From Chromatiaceae bacterium (GTDB lineage Bacteria > Pseudomonadota > Gammaproteobacteria > Chromatiales > Chromatiaceae), in the NCBI GenBank assembly GCA_024235255.1, contig JACKMT010000007.1, positions 46,188 through 110,187 of the forward strand: a stretch of 64,000 nucleotides of DNA, in the 5' to 3' direction. The notes under the pieces were generated by a model, which was not told the origin of the DNA, ran no database searches, and worked only from the letters and a program-made list of their open reading frames with translations. This document shows positions 24,993-34,884 of this stretch, piece after piece; within the stretch, counting starts at the first letter, position 1; each line of letters begins with the position of its first letter. The translations under genes and the position numbers were made by a program.

Positions 24993-26396
24993 TTATAAAT
25001 CTCTCACATCCACAAAATGACCGGCGATCGCCGCCGCAGCCGCCATGGCAGGACCAACCAGGTGGGTGCGCCCATCCTTCCCTTGCCGCCCCTCGAAGTT
25101 GCGGTTTGAAGTGGAAGCGCAGCGCTGTCCGGGTTTGAGTTGGTCGGCATTCATCGCCAGGCACATCGAGCAGCCCGGTTCACGCCACTCGAAGCCCGCT
25201 TCGATGAATATTCTGTCCAAGCCTTCCTGTTCCGCCTGCGCCTTGACCAGTCCGGAACCCGGAACAACCAGTGCCTGAGTCAAACTGCCGGCGACTTTAC
25301 GTCCCTGCGCGATTTTTGCCGCAGCGCGCAGATCCTCGATGCGGCCGTTGGTGCAGGAACCGATAAATACCAGGTCCACCGGAATCTCACTGATCGGAGT
25401 ACCCGCCTTTAATCCCATATAGTCGAGCGCCCGGCGCATGCCTTCCGCCTTGGTCGAATCCACCTCCCGCTCGGGGTCGGGAACTCTGTCGAGCACAGAT
25501 ACCACCATTTCCGGTGAGGTGCCCCAGGTCACCTGAGGTGCGATACTGGCGGCATCGATGTGGATCTCGCGGTCAAATACCGCCCCATCGTCGGTGTGCA
25601 GATTTTGCCATGAGCTCAGCGCGGCATCCCAGGTCTCTCCGGTGGGCGCATGCGGCCGCCCCTTCACGTATTCGATGGTGGTTGCATCGACCGCAATAAT
25701 GCCTGCACGCGCGCCTGCTTCGATGGTCATATTGCAGACCGTCATGCGCCCCTCCATCGACAGTGCACGAATGGCATCTCCGGCAAATTCGATCACGTAA
25801 CCGGTACCACCGGCGGTACCGATTTCACCGATGATGGCTAGCACAATATCCTTTGCGGTGACCCCGACACCCAGTTCTCCGTCAACGCTGACCCGCATGC
25901 TCTTCGACTTTTTCTGTATCAGGCACTGAGTCGCCAGCACATGCTCTACCTCGGAGGTACCTATACCGAAAGCCAGCGCACCCAGTGCACCGTGGGTAGA
26001 GGTATGGGAATCGCCGCACACTACCGTCATCCCCGGAAGAATCAGCCCCTGCTCGGGTCCCACGACATGGACCACGCCTTGACGAGTGTCGTTCATGCCG
26101 AATTCAGTAATGCCGAATTCAATGCAATTGCGATCCAGCGTCTCCACCTGTACCTTGGCGACCGGATCGGAGATACCTGACGCACGATTGGTAGTCGGGA
26201 CATTGTGATCCGGCGTTGCGATCACCGCATTCACGCGCCACGGCTTGCGTCCCGCCATCCGCAGACCCTCAAATGCCTGGGGGGATGTCACCTCATGCAC
26301 CAGGTGACGGTCTATATAGAGAAGTCCAGTGCCGTCGTCGTCTGTGCGCACCAGATGGTCTTCCCAAAGCTTGTCGTAAAGTGTTTTTGCGCTCAT
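24993..26396 (-). CDS. leuC: 3-isopropylmalate dehydratase large subunit
   Basis: 467 residues of the aconitase family. The [4Fe-4S] ligands are in IGSCTNGR and in EPGCSMCLAMN. The start MSAKTLYDKLWEDHLV is typical. It is the first gene of leuCDB-asd and diverges from the LysR gene with only about 100 bases between, so the two probably share a control region. Confidence 0.97.
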   Translation of the reverse strand: MSAKTLYDKLWEDHLVRTDDDGTGLLYIDRHLVHEVTSPQAFEGLRMAGRKPWRVNAVIATPDHNVPTTNRASGISDPVAKVQVETLDRNCIEFGITEFGMNDTRQGVVHVVGPEQGLILPGMTVVCGDSHTSTHGALGALAFGIGTSEVEHVLATQCLIQKKSKSMRVSVDGELGVGVTAKDIVLAIIGEIGTAGGTGYVIEFAGDAIRALSMEGRMTVCNMTIEAGARAGIIAVDATTIEYVKGRPHAPTGETWDAALSSWQNLHTDDGAVFDREIHIDAASIAPQVTWGTSPEMVVSVLDRVPDPEREVDSTKAEGMRRALDYMGLKAGTPISEIPVDLVFIGSCTNGRIEDLRAAAKIAQGRKVAGSLTQALVVPGSGLVKAQAEQEGLDRIFIEAGFEWREPGCSMCLAMNADQLKPGQRCASTSNRNFEGRQGKDGRTHLVGPAMAAAAAIAGHFVDVRDL

Positions 26397-26467
26397 TGCT
26401 TAATCCGCCTGTGGTTTGAAAGATAAGAATAAGCCGGGAATTTATATAAAACAAATTCATCTTTTTC

Positions 26468-26500
26468 ATATCTGTCATTCTTGAATAGAATAATAGATAT
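26468..26500. promoter_or_regulatory. Imperfect inverted repeat in the leuC-LysR intergenic region
   Basis: ATATCT at 26468-26473 and AGATAT at 26495-26500 are the ends of a palindrome whose inner parts (ATTCT / AGAAT) also pair; 12 of the first 14 positions of each arm match. It overlaps the ATG of the LysR gene. This is the position and form expected of a LysR autoregulatory site. Confidence 0.4.
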
Positions 26501-27410
26501 GGAGATCAACGAGCTTAAAGCCTTTGTCGCAGTAGCGGAGACCCTCTCCTTCTCGCACGCGGCTGACCGGCTTTATATCACCCAGCCGGCGGTAAGCAAA
26601 CGCATCGCATCGCTGGAGGAGAAACTCGGCAGCAAACTGTTTGACCGTATCGGCCGCCATGTCAACCTGACCGAGGCAGGACAACTCCTGTTTGCCAACT
26701 CCACGCGGATTCTGCAGGAAATTGAGAACCTGCAACGCAGTATAGCGGGACTCAACCGGGAACCCTGCGGCACCCTGGTTATGGCGACCAGCCACCATAT
26801 CGGTCTGCGGCGCCTGCCACCGGTGTTGAAAGCTTACAACCGGCAGTATGGTAAAGTAGTACTGGATATACGTTTCATGGATTCCGAGTCCGCCTGCGCC
26901 GCAGTGGAGCAGGGAAATCTGGAACTGGCAATCGTTACCCTACCCCCCAATCCATCGACCAGTCTGACCCTCAGAGAGGTCTGGTGCGATAGGTTGTGTT
27001 TTGTCGCCGCTCCCGGGCATCCGCTCGCCAGGATGGCTCGGGTAACACCGGCTGACCTGACGCAACACCCCGCAGTCCTGGCTTCCTGGGGCACCTACAC
27101 CAGAGACATTCTGGAGCGTGCTATCAAACCCACCCAACAGAGGCTTCAGGTGGGCATGGCAACAAACTATCTCGAAACCCTGAAGATGCTTGCCTCGATC
27201 GGACTGGGATGGAGCCTGCTGCCGGAAACCATGACCCGCGAAGGCGACCTGGAAGCGTTTAGTGTTGTGGGTATAAACCTGACCCGCCCGCTAGGGATTG
27301 TGCACCATCGCAGCCATACTCTTTCCAACTCGGCCCAAGCGATGCTCGATACCTGTATGAGTTTCGCGGAACCTCCAGTTGCAGATTCCGGGCGGCTTAC
27401 AACTCGTTAA
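26499..27410 (+). CDS. LysR-family transcriptional regulator
   Basis: About 303 residues from the ATG at 26499; an in-frame TTG at 26481 is less likely. N-terminal winged helix (about 1-60) with SHAADRLYITQPAVSKRIASLE, then the two-lobed effector domain (about 90-290). The N terminus MEINELKAFVAVAETLSFSHAADRL resembles CysB/CbbR-like short regulators, and the effector half includes MLASIGLGWSLLPE. Divergent from leuC, so regulation of leucine synthesis is plausible but not proven. Its 3' end overlaps the convergent MFS gene by 14 bases. Confidence 0.88.
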   Translation: MEINELKAFVAVAETLSFSHAADRLYITQPAVSKRIASLEEKLGSKLFDRIGRHVNLTEAGQLLFANSTRILQEIENLQRSIAGLNREPCGTLVMATSHHIGLRRLPPVLKAYNRQYGKVVLDIRFMDSESACAAVEQGNLELAIVTLPPNPSTSLTLREVWCDRLCFVAAPGHPLARMARVTPADLTQHPAVLASWGTYTRDILERAIKPTQQRLQVGMATNYLETLKMLASIGLGWSLLPETMTREGDLEAFSVVGINLTRPLGIVHHRSHTLSNSAQAMLDTCMSFAEPPVADSGRLTTR

Positions 27411-28533
27411 CGACCCAGCGCCAAGCAATGATTGCCGCAAGGATGCTAACGAGCGCGGACAGGCCAAAGGCGCTGCCCGGTCCGGCGCTGTTCCATAAAT
27501 AACCGCTCAACAGACTCCCTAGTGCACCGCCGGCACCAAAACTGAAACTGCTGTAGAGCGCCTGCCCTCTCCCCTGATGGCGGCCGGTAAAATAGTGGTG
27601 AACCAGGTGAATCGCCGCCGCGTGAAAGGTGCCAAAAGTGGCGGCATGCAGCAGCTGTGCAAACAATAGGATCGGCAGCGACAATGGAAAGTTCCCGATC
27701 AGCATCCAGCGCAACGCTGCCAGCAGCAGGCTGGATACCAACACGCGGCGTGCGCCGAACTTCTGCAGTAACCGGTGCATCACCATAAATACCGACACCT
27801 CAGCTATCACTCCCAGCGCCCAGAACTGCCCTATCAGCGTTTTGGAGTACCCCACCTCTTCCATGTAGATCGAGTAAAAAGTGTAATATGTGCCATGTCC
27901 AGCCTGCAGCAGAAAGCAGACCAGGAAAAACGCAATCACCGGTGGTTGGCTGATTATCGACAGTATGGGTGGCTGCGAGGCGGGAACGATCTCTGTTTGC
28001 GGGTCCCCGATCAACAGACTGGAAACCCAAATGGAGAGATAGATAGCGAACAGCGCAGGCAGCACGACAGCCGGTCCACTCTTGTCGACCGCCACTCCGA
28101 GCAGCAGCACCGTCACGATGAAACCGATCGAGCCCCATACCCGAACACGGGCATAGCGGTCCACCCGTTCTCTTAGATAGAGCAGTGTGACCGACTCAAA
28201 CTGAGGTAGAACCGCATTCCAGAAAAAACTGAACAGGGCCATCGCTATGCCGATCTCCCAAAACCCCTGCAGCCAGAACACGGTCAGAAATACCAGACTC
28301 GTCAACAGCGCCCCGATGCGGACGATCAGCATGCGGTGGCCGAGGTGATCGCCGATCCATCCCCACAAATAGGGAGCGATGAATTTGGTGGCCATCGGAA
28401 TGGCCATCAACTCCCCGATCTCGGCAGCAGTAAAGCCCAATTGTTTGAGATAGAGACCCCAGAAGGGAACGAGCGCGCCAAGCGCCGCGAAATAGCAGAG
28501 ATAGAAGAGAGAGAGGCGCCAGTAAGGCATCAA
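27397..28533 (-). CDS. MFS transporter, LacY/3-phenylpropionate permease-like
   Basis: 378 residues with about 12 hydrophobic helices. The early loop WIGDHLGHRMLI matches the MFS loop 2-3 signature (GxLaDrxGrr type), and the family matches MFS_1-like proteins such as HcaT. It follows aroC in the same direction after 25 bases, as in Pseudomonas, where this pairing is also seen. The substrate is unknown. Confidence 0.82.
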   Translation of the reverse strand: MMPYWRLSLFYLCYFAALGALVPFWGLYLKQLGFTAAEIGELMAIPMATKFIAPYLWGWIGDHLGHRMLIVRIGALLTSLVFLTVFWLQGFWEIGIAMALFSFFWNAVLPQFESVTLLYLRERVDRYARVRVWGSIGFIVTVLLLGVAVDKSGPAVVLPALFAIYLSIWVSSLLIGDPQTEIVPASQPPILSIISQPPVIAFFLVCFLLQAGHGTYYTFYSIYMEEVGYSKTLIGQFWALGVIAEVSVFMVMHRLLQKFGARRVLVSSLLLAALRWMLIGNFPLSLPILLFAQLLHAATFGTFHAAAIHLVHHYFTGRHQGRGQALYSSFSFGAGGALGSLLSGYLWNSAGPGSAFGLSALVSILAAIIAWRWVVNEL

Positions 28534-28558
28534 TACAGAGTTTTTGGCGTTCTAGAAT

Positions 28559-29656
28559 TTACGCAGAGGCGGGGATAACCGGGGTTCCGCTCACGACTCC
28601 GATATTCTGCGCACGCTGTCTGAGCAGGTGATCCATCAACACCAGCGCCAGCATAGCTTCGACAATAGGCGTGGCACGAATCCCCACACAGGGATCATGG
28701 CGCCCCTCGGTGACCACCTCAACCGGCTCCCCGCTAAGATTCACGCTACGCCCCGGTAGACGCAGACTGGAGGTTGGCTTAAAGGCAACGCTCACCAGAA
28801 TATCCTGGCCGCTGGATATGCCACCGAGTACCCCGCCCGCCTGATTGCCGAGAAATCCTTGCGGCGTCATTTCGTCCCGGTGCTGCGTGCCCTTCTGGGT
28901 GACAGATGCGAAACCGGCGCCGATTTCAACGCCTTTGGCCGCGTTGATACTCAGCATGGCATGCGCAATGTCTGCATCAAGCCGGTCGAATATAGGCTCA
29001 CCCAGCCCAGGTGGGACACCGCTGGCCACTGCATTGATACGCGCACCTACCGAATTTCCCTCTTTTCGCAACGCGTCCATGTAGCTCTCCAACTCCGTCA
29101 CCCTATCGGCGTCAGGGCAAAAAAACGGATTAGATTCAACTTGATCCCAGTCCAGTTTATCCACTCTAATCGGGCCGAGCTGAGCCAGGTAACCGCGAAT
29201 CCGAATACCGCAATTCTCATACAGATATTTCTTCGCTATCGCACCTGCCGCCACCCGCATCGCCGTTTCACGCGCGGAGGAGCGGCCGCCGCCGCGATAG
29301 TCACGGAATCCATATTTCTGTGTGTAGGTATAATCCGCATGGCCCGGTCTGAACCGGTCCATGATGTTTGAATAGTCCTTCGAACGCTGGTCGGTGTTGT
29401 GAATGATCAGCGCTATTGGTGTGCCCGTGGTGCGACCTTCGAATACCCCTGATAGAATCTCGACCCGATCCGCCTCCCGCCGTTGTGTGGTATGGCGTGA
29501 GGTACCGGGTTTGCGCCGGTCCAAATCGCCCTGCAGGTCCTCAACAGCCAACAGCATACCGGGGGGGCATCCATCCACGATACACCCAATGGCCGGTCCG
29601 TGGCTCTCCCCGAACGAGGTAACCACGAACAATTTTCCATACGAGTTACCTGACAT
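28559..29656 (-). CDS. aroC: Chorismate synthase
   Basis: 365 residues. It converts EPSP to chorismate using reduced FMN. The start MSGNSYGKLFVVTSFGESHGPAIG and the R-G-G-G-R-S-S-A-R-E segment are signatures, and the C-terminal GRHDPCVGIRATPIVEAM is complete. Last step of the shikimate pathway, feeding the trp genes among others. Confidence 0.97.
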   Translation of the reverse strand: MSGNSYGKLFVVTSFGESHGPAIGCIVDGCPPGMLLAVEDLQGDLDRRKPGTSRHTTQRREADRVEILSGVFEGRTTGTPIALIIHNTDQRSKDYSNIMDRFRPGHADYTYTQKYGFRDYRGGGRSSARETAMRVAAGAIAKKYLYENCGIRIRGYLAQLGPIRVDKLDWDQVESNPFFCPDADRVTELESYMDALRKEGNSVGARINAVASGVPPGLGEPIFDRLDADIAHAMLSINAAKGVEIGAGFASVTQKGTQHRDEMTPQGFLGNQAGGVLGGISSGQDILVSVAFKPTSSLRLPGRSVNLSGEPVEVVTEGRHDPCVGIRATPIVEAMLALVLMDHLLRQRAQNIGVVSGTPVIPASA

Positions 29657-29684
29657 CGCTGGTATGCGTATTGTGCTGGTTCAG

Positions 29685-30998
29685 TTACTTCTGCAGCCAG
29701 GCGTTGACCCTGGCAAGATCTTCCCGCGACAGAATACTAGCCCGTTGTTTCAACAGCAGGCCGTTTTTGATGTAATCGTAGCGTGAACTCAAATAGTTAC
29801 GCGTGGCATCGAACATCTGCGTCTGCGCGGCGAGCACGTCAACCAAGGTGCGCGTGCCCACCTCATATCCCGCCTGCGTCGACTCAAGTGCGCTCCTGGA
29901 AGATACCGTCGCAGCCTTGAGCGCATTTACCCGGCTCATGGTGGAGATAACACCGCGGTAGGCATTGCGGATATCGCTATTCACCGAACGCCTCTCCTTG
30001 TCCAGCGTCTCCTTGGCAGCTTCGTATTGGTACTGGGCTTGCCGCACCTTTGAACTCACTCCCCCGCCTTGATAGAGCGGGATATTGAGCGCGAGCCCGA
30101 TCTCTGCACTATCCTGGTCGGTGCCAAAATCCAACGTCGTACGGTTTACCCCATAGGACGCCGCCAAGTCTACTGTTGGATAGTGGCCGGAGCGCGCTAT
30201 TTCGATGCTCTTACGTGCCACCTCAGCCGCATTTATTGCAGCGATTATCGAATAGTTTTGCTGCACGGCGGATCTCGCCCAGCTCTCAATGTCAGCCGGT
30301 TCCGGCGGGCTCAACGGCAACTCTTCCCCCAATTTAGCAATCTCCTTGGGATGGGGGCCCACAATTTTAAACAAGGACTCCCAGGCATCGTCGACCTGAT
30401 TCTCAGCCGCTATCTGATCGGCTCGGGAGCGGTCGAATGCAGCTTGCGCCTCATGTACGTCGGTGATGGCAATCAGACCCACATCGAAGCGCTGCTTGGC
30501 TTGCTCCAATTGCCTGCTGTTGGCCTCTGTCTGCGCCTTGGCCACGGTCAAATCATCCTGCGCCGCGAGAATGGTGAAATAGGCTTCGATAACCCTGCCC
30601 ATCAAATCCAATTCGGCCAGAGCGTATTCCGCCTCTGCCTGGGCGATCTGATTGTCTGATTGATCCAGCTGAATCCAGAAGTCGCGCCGGTAGATCGGCT
30701 GGCTCAGCTGAAGCGCTAATGCATAATCCGAATAATCCTCTCTGCCCTCTCTTGTTGTTGTGCTGTTAACGATGTCGCGACTGGTAAACCCGGCATCGCC
30801 TCTGAAAGAGAGGTTGGGCAATAACGCGGCTCTGGCCTGGGGCTTCGACTCGCGGGCCGACTCCAGGTTCTGCTTTGCCTCTTTCAACGTCGGATCGTGC
30901 TGCGTGGCAAGATCGTACACGGATAACAGATCCTGCCCCTGTACCGCGCCCATTGCCAACATACAAACAACGAAGAGTATACGGTTGGGTATCTTCAT
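29685..30998 (-). CDS. tolC: TolC-family outer-membrane channel
   Basis: About 437 residues from the ATG at 30998, which starts a signal peptide (MKIPNRILFVVCMLAMGAVQG). The upstream ATG at 31037 would add 13 charged residues before it. The repeat structure of two outer-membrane-factor domains is visible, with the conserved DVHEAQAAFDRSRA and C-terminal GTRTLVDVLAAQTQMFDA segments. Near-identical organisation to TolC of type I secretion and drug-efflux systems. The adjacent divergent ABC exporter could be a partner, but no membrane-fusion protein lies nearby. Confidence 0.9.
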   Translation of the reverse strand: MKIPNRILFVVCMLAMGAVQGQDLLSVYDLATQHDPTLKEAKQNLESARESKPQARAALLPNLSFRGDAGFTSRDIVNSTTTREGREDYSDYALALQLSQPIYRRDFWIQLDQSDNQIAQAEAEYALAELDLMGRVIEAYFTILAAQDDLTVAKAQTEANSRQLEQAKQRFDVGLIAITDVHEAQAAFDRSRADQIAAENQVDDAWESLFKIVGPHPKEIAKLGEELPLSPPEPADIESWARSAVQQNYSIIAAINAAEVARKSIEIARSGHYPTVDLAASYGVNRTTLDFGTDQDSAEIGLALNIPLYQGGGVSSKVRQAQYQYEAAKETLDKERRSVNSDIRNAYRGVISTMSRVNALKAATVSSRSALESTQAGYEVGTRTLVDVLAAQTQMFDATRNYLSSRYDYIKNGLLLKQRASILSREDLARVNAWLQK

Positions 30999-31073
30999 TT
31001 CCCAGGTTTCCTTTATTTTCAGCAATTTGTTCGGCATTGATTATAATTTACCCGAAGGCTATGAGTATACCTA

Positions 31074-31934
31074 CTAATTTATTTTTGTTTTATTCCGATC
31101 ACCCGCTTGATTCGGCATCGCGCCAACCAATAGTTGCGGATCGATTCTTGCGTCTCTCAGGTTCATGCGCCAGTCCAGGTGCGCACCGGTTACCCTGCCG
31201 CTATTGCCAACTTCGGCTATAATATCACCTTTGCTTATCCGATCACCTACACTGACTAAGGTCTTGTTTAAGTGCAAAAAAGAGGAGGAGAGTTGGTGTC
31301 CATGGTCCAGCACCAGCGTCACGCCGGAGAAGAACATGCCGGGATGCGCCAAGGTAACTATGCCGTCGGCTGGCGCTTTAACCGGCGTCCCGACCGGAGC
31401 CGCGATATCCACCCCATAGTGAGGACGGCGCGGCTCACCATTAAGCACACGCTGACTGCCATAGACGCCTGAGATCGGCCCTTCGACCGGCCACCTCCAG
31501 CCGTTCAGGAAATCGGTGCGCGGATCATCCTTTTCCCGGGCTTTTTTAATTGCCGCCGCCTCCTTGCGAATGCGCTCATAGTCCATCTTTTCTGGTGTCA
31601 CCTTGCGCTGAGGCAAACCGTCGATTCTCTGGATATCGTAGGTTCGCTTCTCAATATTCAGCATACGGGATTCACTTCGCCCGTCGGGATAACGAACCTC
31701 CACCAAACTTGTAGCACTATGGTCACGGTCGAAACCGACCAAAAAATAACCTTCACCGGATACCCTTACCGGCACACCATCCACAGTTACACTGGCACCG
31801 GGAGTGCTTTTGCCGGTAATCATCCCCCCTTGTACTGGAGGTCCGGAGAAGGAGAGTTCGGCGCCCGCGCCAGTTGAAAACAGCAGCAAAAAAGTTATCA
31901 GGACTCTCGTCAACAATGGTTTCGACCTGTTCAT
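31074..31934 (-). CDS. M23-family peptidase, exported
   Basis: About 286 residues from ATG 31934, giving a signal peptide (MNRSKPLLTRVLITFLLLFS). An immunoglobulin-like N-terminal domain precedes the M23 domain (about 175-265). Metal motif HYGVDIAAPVGTPV is present; the second motif reads GAHLDWRMN, so Asp stands where LytM-type enzymes have the second His of HxH. I recall the same HLD variant in a widespread proteobacterial subfamily. A role in peptidoglycan turnover is inferred; activity of this variant is not known from sequence. Longer start at 32003 is possible. Confidence 0.82.
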   Translation of the reverse strand: MNRSKPLLTRVLITFLLLFSTGAGAELSFSGPPVQGGMITGKSTPGASVTVDGVPVRVSGEGYFLVGFDRDHSATSLVEVRYPDGRSESRMLNIEKRTYDIQRIDGLPQRKVTPEKMDYERIRKEAAAIKKAREKDDPRTDFLNGWRWPVEGPISGVYGSQRVLNGEPRRPHYGVDIAAPVGTPVKAPADGIVTLAHPGMFFSGVTLVLDHGHQLSSSFLHLNKTLVSVGDRISKGDIIAEVGNSGRVTGAHLDWRMNLRDARIDPQLLVGAMPNQAGDRNKTKIN

Positions 31935-31993
31935 ACACAAGGAATCAAAGTATCGGGAGTATCGCATCCCCCGCCGAAAATTGATATGCCGAA

Positions 31994-32026
31994 AATTATC
32001 CATAATGAGTAAATAATGGGATAATT
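31994..32026. repeat. Inverted repeat in the divergent M23/ABC promoter region
   Basis: AATTATCC at 31994-32001 is complementary to GGATAATT at 32019-32026, with 17 bases between. Placed between divergent genes, it could be an operator or simply A+T-rich promoter sequence. Confidence 0.35.
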
Positions 32027-32066
32027 TAGGTACTTAGTACATCTCCCGATAGCTGAATTCAGGAAA

Positions 32067-33917
32067 ATGACGGAAATCTCCCGACCACCTGTGGTGCCTT
32101 CGGCCGCAACCGGGCCGGAAGCGAAGATACGCAGCCAGCCTTACAGTTGGGGAGAGATCGTCGCACGCGCACTTGAGCACAGGCCGGAGCTGATAAAGGC
32201 CAATATCATCGCCATATTCGGTGCACTGCTTAGTGTTCCGATTCCCCTGCTGATCCCGATGCTGGTCGACGAGGTGCTGCTGAATCGGCCGGGCAGCGCG
32301 ATTGAGTTCATGAATCGCGTTTTTCCGCCCTCCTGGCACGGGCCGGTCTTTTACATTCTAGCCATTCTGATGCTGACGCTGCTGATGCGGCTCGCATCCC
32401 TGATTCTGGGTGTCTGGCAGACGCGTCAATTTACAACCATTTCCAAGGATATTGTTTTCGGGATTAGAAAAGCGATGCTGCAGCGTCTGGCACGGGTCTC
32501 CATGTCCGAATACGAGACGCTGGGCAGTGGCACGGTCGCCTCCCATCTGGTGACCGATCTGGACGCGGTCGACAGCTTTCTCGGTATTGCCACCAGCAAA
32601 TTTCTGGTGGCTTTACTGAGCATCATCGGCACTGCCGTGGTGCTGTTGCTGATGCACTGGCAGCTTGCACTGTTCATTCTGTTTCTCAACCCGGTGGTCA
32701 TATGGGTAACCACCATTTTCGGGCGCCGGGTCAAGGAGCTGAAAAAACGGGAAAACAGCGCCTACCAGATCTTCCAGGAGTCGCTGGCGGAGACACTGGA
32801 TGCGATTCAGCAGATCCGTGCCAGTAACCGCGAATCCCACTATATCGCGAAAATAATCGGCAAGGCCGACGAGATCCGCCGCCACTCGGCCTCTTTCACC
32901 TGGAAGAGCGACGCCGCCACACGCCTCTCTTTCACCGTTTTTCTGTTTGGGTTCGACATCTTCCGTGCACTCAGCATGCTGATGGTGCTCTTCTCGGATC
33001 TGAGCATCGGGCAGATGCTGGCGGTGTTTGCCTATCTCTGGTACATGATGGGACCGGTGCAGGAGATACTGGCGATTCAGTACGCATATAATGGCGCACG
33101 TGCCGCACTCGACCGGATCAATCGGTTGATGGCGATAGATCTGGAGCCGGTGTTCCCGCACACACTGGATCCGTTCAAGGGCAAAACCACCGTCTCCCTG
33201 AGTCTGGAGCGGATCTGTTTTCGCTACGGCGACGGACCCAGAGTGCTGAACGACATCACGCTGGATATCCAGGCGGGAGAGAAGATCGCCCTGGTCGGCG
33301 CCAGCGGCGGCGGTAAAACCACGCTGGTGCAGGTGATCCTGGGGCTCTACCCGCCGGAGTCGGGACAGGTGCTGTTCGACGGGGTGCCGGTCTCGGATAT
33401 CGGCATGGATGTGGTGCGCGACAATGTCGCCACCGTTCTGCAGCACCCGGCGCTGTTCAACGACAGTGTCCGCGCCAATTTGACGCTGGGCCGGGAGATG
33501 AGTGATCAGTCTCTCTGGCAGGCGCTTGAAATCGCGCAACTGGCCGATGTGGTCAGGGAGCTCGACCAAGGCCTGGAGACGCTGGTTGGGCGCAACGGTA
33601 TCCGCCTCTCCGGCGGCCAACAGCAGCGGCTTGCAGTGGCGCGCATGGTGCTGAGCAATCCCCGGGTGGTGATCCTGGACGAGGCCACCTCGGCGCTGGA
33701 CACCACCACCGAGCGCCAGCTGCATACCGCGTTGCAGCGCTTCCTGCAGGGACGCACCACGCTCATCATCGCGCACCGGCTTAGCGCGGTGAAACAGGCC
33801 AACCGGGTGCTTGTGTTTGAAGATGGCCGCATAGTTGAGCAGGGCAGCCACGAGGAGTTGATTCTCAACCAGGGACTCTATGCCTCGCTCTATGGACGTC
33901 AGGAGCACAAGGCTTGA
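32067..33917 (+). CDS. ABC exporter, fused membrane and ATPase domains
   Basis: 616 residues. A six-helix type-1 exporter membrane domain (about 40-345) precedes an ATPase domain. Walker A is GASGGGKTTL, the signature LSGGQQQRLAVARM and Walker B VVILDEATSALD; the H-loop is IIAHRLSAVK. Such half-transporters act as dimers, as in MsbA and LapB-type exporters. A short AGGA site lies 3 bases before ATG. It is followed by the YheT-type gene with a TTGA overlap, so the two form an operon. The substrate is unknown. Confidence 0.88.
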   Translation: MTEISRPPVVPSAATGPEAKIRSQPYSWGEIVARALEHRPELIKANIIAIFGALLSVPIPLLIPMLVDEVLLNRPGSAIEFMNRVFPPSWHGPVFYILAILMLTLLMRLASLILGVWQTRQFTTISKDIVFGIRKAMLQRLARVSMSEYETLGSGTVASHLVTDLDAVDSFLGIATSKFLVALLSIIGTAVVLLLMHWQLALFILFLNPVVIWVTTIFGRRVKELKKRENSAYQIFQESLAETLDAIQQIRASNRESHYIAKIIGKADEIRRHSASFTWKSDAATRLSFTVFLFGFDIFRALSMLMVLFSDLSIGQMLAVFAYLWYMMGPVQEILAIQYAYNGARAALDRINRLMAIDLEPVFPHTLDPFKGKTTVSLSLERICFRYGDGPRVLNDITLDIQAGEKIALVGASGGGKTTLVQVILGLYPPESGQVLFDGVPVSDIGMDVVRDNVATVLQHPALFNDSVRANLTLGREMSDQSLWQALEIAQLADVVRELDQGLETLVGRNGIRLSGGQQQRLAVARMVLSNPRVVILDEATSALDTTTERQLHTALQRFLQGRTTLIIAHRLSAVKQANRVLVFEDGRIVEQGSHEELILNQGLYASLYGRQEHKA

Positions 33918-34873
33918 TACGCAACAGCGGCTTCAAACCGGCTTGGTGGCTGCCCGGACCCCATCTGCAGACAATCTGGCCGGTGTTCTTCAGGCGCCGC
34001 CGCCGGCTGCCGCTGCGGATCGAACGGGTGGAACTGCCGGACCGGGATTTTCTCGACCTTGCCTGGCTGAAGGCATCCGACACCGCCCCGCAGGTTCTAC
34101 TTCTGCATGGCTTGGAAGGCAACATTCAATCGCACTATGCTGCGGGACTGCTGCACAGCCTGTGGCAGGCAGGATTCAATGCGGTATTCATGCATTTCCG
34201 CGGCTGCAGCGGCGTCCCCAACCGGCTGCCCCGCGGTTACCACTCGGGAGAGACCGGTGATCTTTCAACGATTGTGGAGCATATCGAGCAGCGTACAGCG
34301 AGCCCGGTTCGCGCCATCGTTGGCTTCTCTCTCGGTGGCAATGTGTTGTTGAAATGGTTGGGTGAAGGCCGAGCACGGTCAACACTGAAAAAAGCAGTTG
34401 CCATTTCGGTGCCGTTTCTGCTCGGCCAGTGCGCCGACCGACTCGACCGGGGGGCGTCAAGACTCTACCGCAGCTACCTGTTGCGTAAAATGCGCAGCTC
34501 CTATCTGCGCAAATTTGCATTGCTGCAGTCGCCGTTGGCAGTAAACGTCAACAGTCTGAAAACTTTTCGCGACTTCGATGACAAGGTCACCGCCCCGCTG
34601 CACGGATTCAACGGCGTCGATCACTACTATGCCGAATCCAGTTCGCGTCAGTATCTGCACCGGATACATACCGATACGCTGCTGCTGCACGCGCTGGACG
34701 ATCCATTCATGCTGCCCGAGACCATTCCTGCCGAATCGGAGCTCTCCTCAACGGTCACGCTGGAGCTATCAGCGCACGGCGGCCATGTCGGTTTCATCGC
34801 CGGACCCATGCCATGGAACGCCCGCTACTGGCTGGATGAAAGAGTCCTCGCCTACTTTTCGGATCTGCGCTGA
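33914..34873 (+). CDS. YheT-family alpha/beta hydrolase
   Basis: 319 residues, starting at TTG 33914 with GGAG upstream. The nucleophile elbow is GFSLGGNVLLK, the oxyanion loop LLHGLEGNIQSHYAAG, and the HFRGCSG and C-terminal HGGHVGF (catalytic His) segments match the YheT/ABHD1-3 family. Substrates of this family are poorly defined (esters of lipid-like molecules in eukaryotic members). The stop is 11 bases from the convergent usp gene. Confidence 0.9.
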   Translation: MIRNSGFKPAWWLPGPHLQTIWPVFFRRRRRLPLRIERVELPDRDFLDLAWLKASDTAPQVLLLHGLEGNIQSHYAAGLLHSLWQAGFNAVFMHFRGCSGVPNRLPRGYHSGETGDLSTIVEHIEQRTASPVRAIVGFSLGGNVLLKWLGEGRARSTLKKAVAISVPFLLGQCADRLDRGASRLYRSYLLRKMRSSYLRKFALLQSPLAVNVNSLKTFRDFDDKVTAPLHGFNGVDHYYAESSSRQYLHRIHTDTLLLHALDDPFMLPETIPAESELSSTVTLELSAHGGHVGFIAGPMPWNARYWLDERVLAYFSDLR

Positions 34874-34884
34874 CACCGGCACCG

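Noticed and set aside
32613..33908. 431-residue minus-strand frame
   Set aside because: Lies opposite the ATPase domain of the ABC exporter; no motif or ribosome site.
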